6,964 bases of DNA from Deltaproteobacteria bacterium (GTDB lineage: Bacteria > Desulfobacterota > Desulfobacteria > Desulfobacterales > ETH-SRB1): contig JAFCZU010000168.1 in assembly GCA_019314185.1 (NCBI GenBank), positions 1 through 6,964 on the forward strand, in the 5' to 3' direction. A program made the position numbers and the translations under genes. Positions 5,622 through 6,964 of this stretch are shown here, in pieces. The notes beneath the pieces were generated by a model, which searched no databases, was not told the origin of the DNA, and saw only the letters and a list, made by a program, of their open reading frames with translations. Numbering within the stretch: position 1 is the first letter of the stretch; each line of letters starts with the position of its first letter.

Positions 5622-6964
5622 ATGGAATTTTTAGGAAAATGGTCGATAAATAATCGTGTTACAGTGAATTTGGTCATGATTTTTATCATTGCAGCCGGGC
5701 TTATTACAGTAATGAATATGCGCAGGGAGCTTAATCCCCAGTTTGCTCTTGATATGATAAATGTAAGCGTGGTTTATCCGGGGGCAAGCCCGGAGGATGT
5801 TGAGGAAGGCATATGCGTTAAGATCGAAGAAAAAATCAAGGGGATTGAGGGCATAGACCGCACATTTTCCAATGCTTACGAAGGCAGGGGATCGCTGACA
5901 GTTGAGCTTGATTCAGATGCGGATGGCCAGAAAGTGCTGGATGATATTAAGGCAGAGGTTGACCGTATCGACACCTTTCCAGAGGATGCCGAGGACCCTG
6001 TTATTACTGAAATAATAAACCGGAATCCCGCCATAACTGTTGCCGTATATGGTGATGTTTCCGAAAAACTCCTGAGGGAGATTGCTGAAAGAATCAGGGA
6101 TGATCTTACCGACACCGAATCGATTTCTTTGGCAGACCTTGTGGGAGTGAGAGACTACGAGATATCCATAGAGGTGTCGGAAGAAAACCTTCGACGATAC
6201 GATATTTCATTTGACGATGTTGTTAGAGCCGTTAAAACCGGTAGCGTTGACCTCCCGGGCGGAGCCATCAAGACTTCTCATGGAGAAATCCTCATAAGGG
6301 CTAAGGGACAGCTTTATATTGGCAGAGAATTTGAAGAGATTCCCCTTATTACACTAAAAGACGGCGCCGTTGTTCGGCTCGGACAGGTTGCAACCGTTAT
6401 AGATGGTTTTGAAGATATTGATATGAAAACGAGGTTTAACGGCAAACCAGCGGCCCTTGTCCAAGTAAACAGAACAAACACGGAAGATCTTATACAGGTT
6501 TCAAGAACTGTAAGGAATTATGTGGAAAAACATAGAGATACAATGCCTGAAGGGGTCAAACTTGCAACATGGTTTGATTTGTCTCCGCTTGTTCAGGACA
6601 GGATTGATATGCTTCTCCGCAACGGGGCTCAGGGAATTGTGCTTGTTTTTATTGCCCTGGCGCTGTTTTTAAACCTGCGTCTGGCATTCTGGGTCTCTGT
6701 CGGCATACCCATATCCTTTATGGGAGCCTTCCTATTTCTCGATTATAACGGTGAAACCATAAACATGATCTCCCTTTTTGCTTTTATCATGACCCTCGGA
6801 ATACTGGTTGATGATGCAATAATAATTGGAGAGAACATCTATACTCATTTCAAAAAGGGGAAGTCGCCTGCGGCTGCTGTGGTTGACGGCTTAAAGGAGG
6901 TTGGCGGCCCTGTTGTAATGGCTGTTGCCACTACTATAGTCGCATTTATACCTTTGCTGTTTAT
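5622..6964 (+). CDS. RND-family efflux transporter permease (AcrB-like), N-terminal part
   Basis: Inner-membrane RND permeases use the proton gradient to export drugs, lipophilic compounds or metals. They work with a periplasmic adaptor and an outer-membrane channel. The 447 visible residues show TM1 (about 13-33), the start of the periplasmic porter domain (VSVVYPGASPEDVEE, at about 50-64), and TM2-TM4 from about 333 to 405. TM4 carries GILVDDAIIIGEN, with Asp397 and Asp398 equivalent to AcrB's proton-relay pair Asp407/Asp408. The start of TM5 (VGGPVVMAVATTIVAFIPLL) ends the window. Family members have about 1030 residues, so over half is missing. The start is the ATG at 5622; an in-frame TAA at 5604 excludes a longer protein, and only a weak AGG ribosome site precedes it. 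No adaptor gene lies upstream; it may be downstream. The substrate cannot be told. The vestibule-lining sequence suggests the HAE-type drug branch rather than the metal branch, with moderate certainty. Confidence 0.93.
   Translation, partial: MEFLGKWSINNRVTVNLVMIFIIAAGLITVMNMRRELNPQFALDMINVSVVYPGASPEDVEEGICVKIEEKIKGIEGIDRTFSNAYEGRGSLTVELDSDADGQKVLDDIKAEVDRIDTFPEDAEDPVITEIINRNPAITVAVYGDVSEKLLREIAERIRDDLTDTESISLADLVGVRDYEISIEVSEENLRRYDISFDDVVRAVKTGSVDLPGGAIKTSHGEILIRAKGQLYIGREFEEIPLITLKDGAVVRLGQVATVIDGFEDIDMKTRFNGKPAALVQVNRTNTEDLIQVSRTVRNYVEKHRDTMPEGVKLATWFDLSPLVQDRIDMLLRNGAQGIVLVFIALALFLNLRLAFWVSVGIPISFMGAFLFLDYNGETINMISLFAFIMTLGILVDDAIIIGENIYTHFKKGKSPAAAVVDGLKEVGGPVVMAVATTIVAFIPLLF

Noticed and set aside
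5876..6115. Minus-strand open frame of 79 codons
   Set aside because: It lies opposite the RND porter domain; the serine-rich translation is typical of an antisense shadow.

Overview
The window comes from a Gram-negative bacterium, most likely a deltaproteobacterium (Desulfobacterota, Desulfobacteraceae-like). This is inferred from the style of the SMC and class II ribonucleotide reductase proteins, the moderately AT-rich DNA and the RND pump. No rRNA or other taxonomic marker is present, so the placement is an inference.

Layout. Positions 1-295 (minus) hold the first 98 codons of a B12-dependent class II ribonucleotide reductase (nrdJ), cut by the window edge. Positions 345-3935 (minus) hold a complete smc gene of 1196 codons with all ATPase motifs intact. 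It is followed after 49 nt by nrdJ, with no terminator visible between them, so the two probably form one transcript. Positions 3936-4285 are an AT-rich divergent control region. Positions 4286-5419 (plus) encode a SprT/Spartan-like metallopeptidase fused to a DUF2786 domain. A terminator-like hairpin follows at 5481-5507. Positions 5622-6964 (plus) hold the N-terminal 447 codons of an RND efflux permease, cut by the right edge.

The most interesting part is the divergent region. It carries two copies of a 16-bp motif (4107-4122 and 4138-4153) whose centres are exactly 31 bp apart. The better copy matches 14 of 16 positions of the NrdR-box consensus as I recall it. NrdR represses ribonucleotide reductase genes, and the predicted smc-nrdJ transcript starts beside these boxes. 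The window therefore suggests that chromosome condensation (SMC) and dNTP supply (NrdJ) are under joint NrdR control. The divergent SprT-like protease gene, possibly involved in DNA-protein crosslink repair, may share the switch. That gene also has a 72-nt leader with an 11-bp outer stem and two inner hairpins. The C-rich loop of one hairpin is complementary to the gene's Shine-Dalgarno sequence, which suggests translational control.

No CRISPR array, tRNA, rRNA, intact insertion sequence or phage structural gene was seen.
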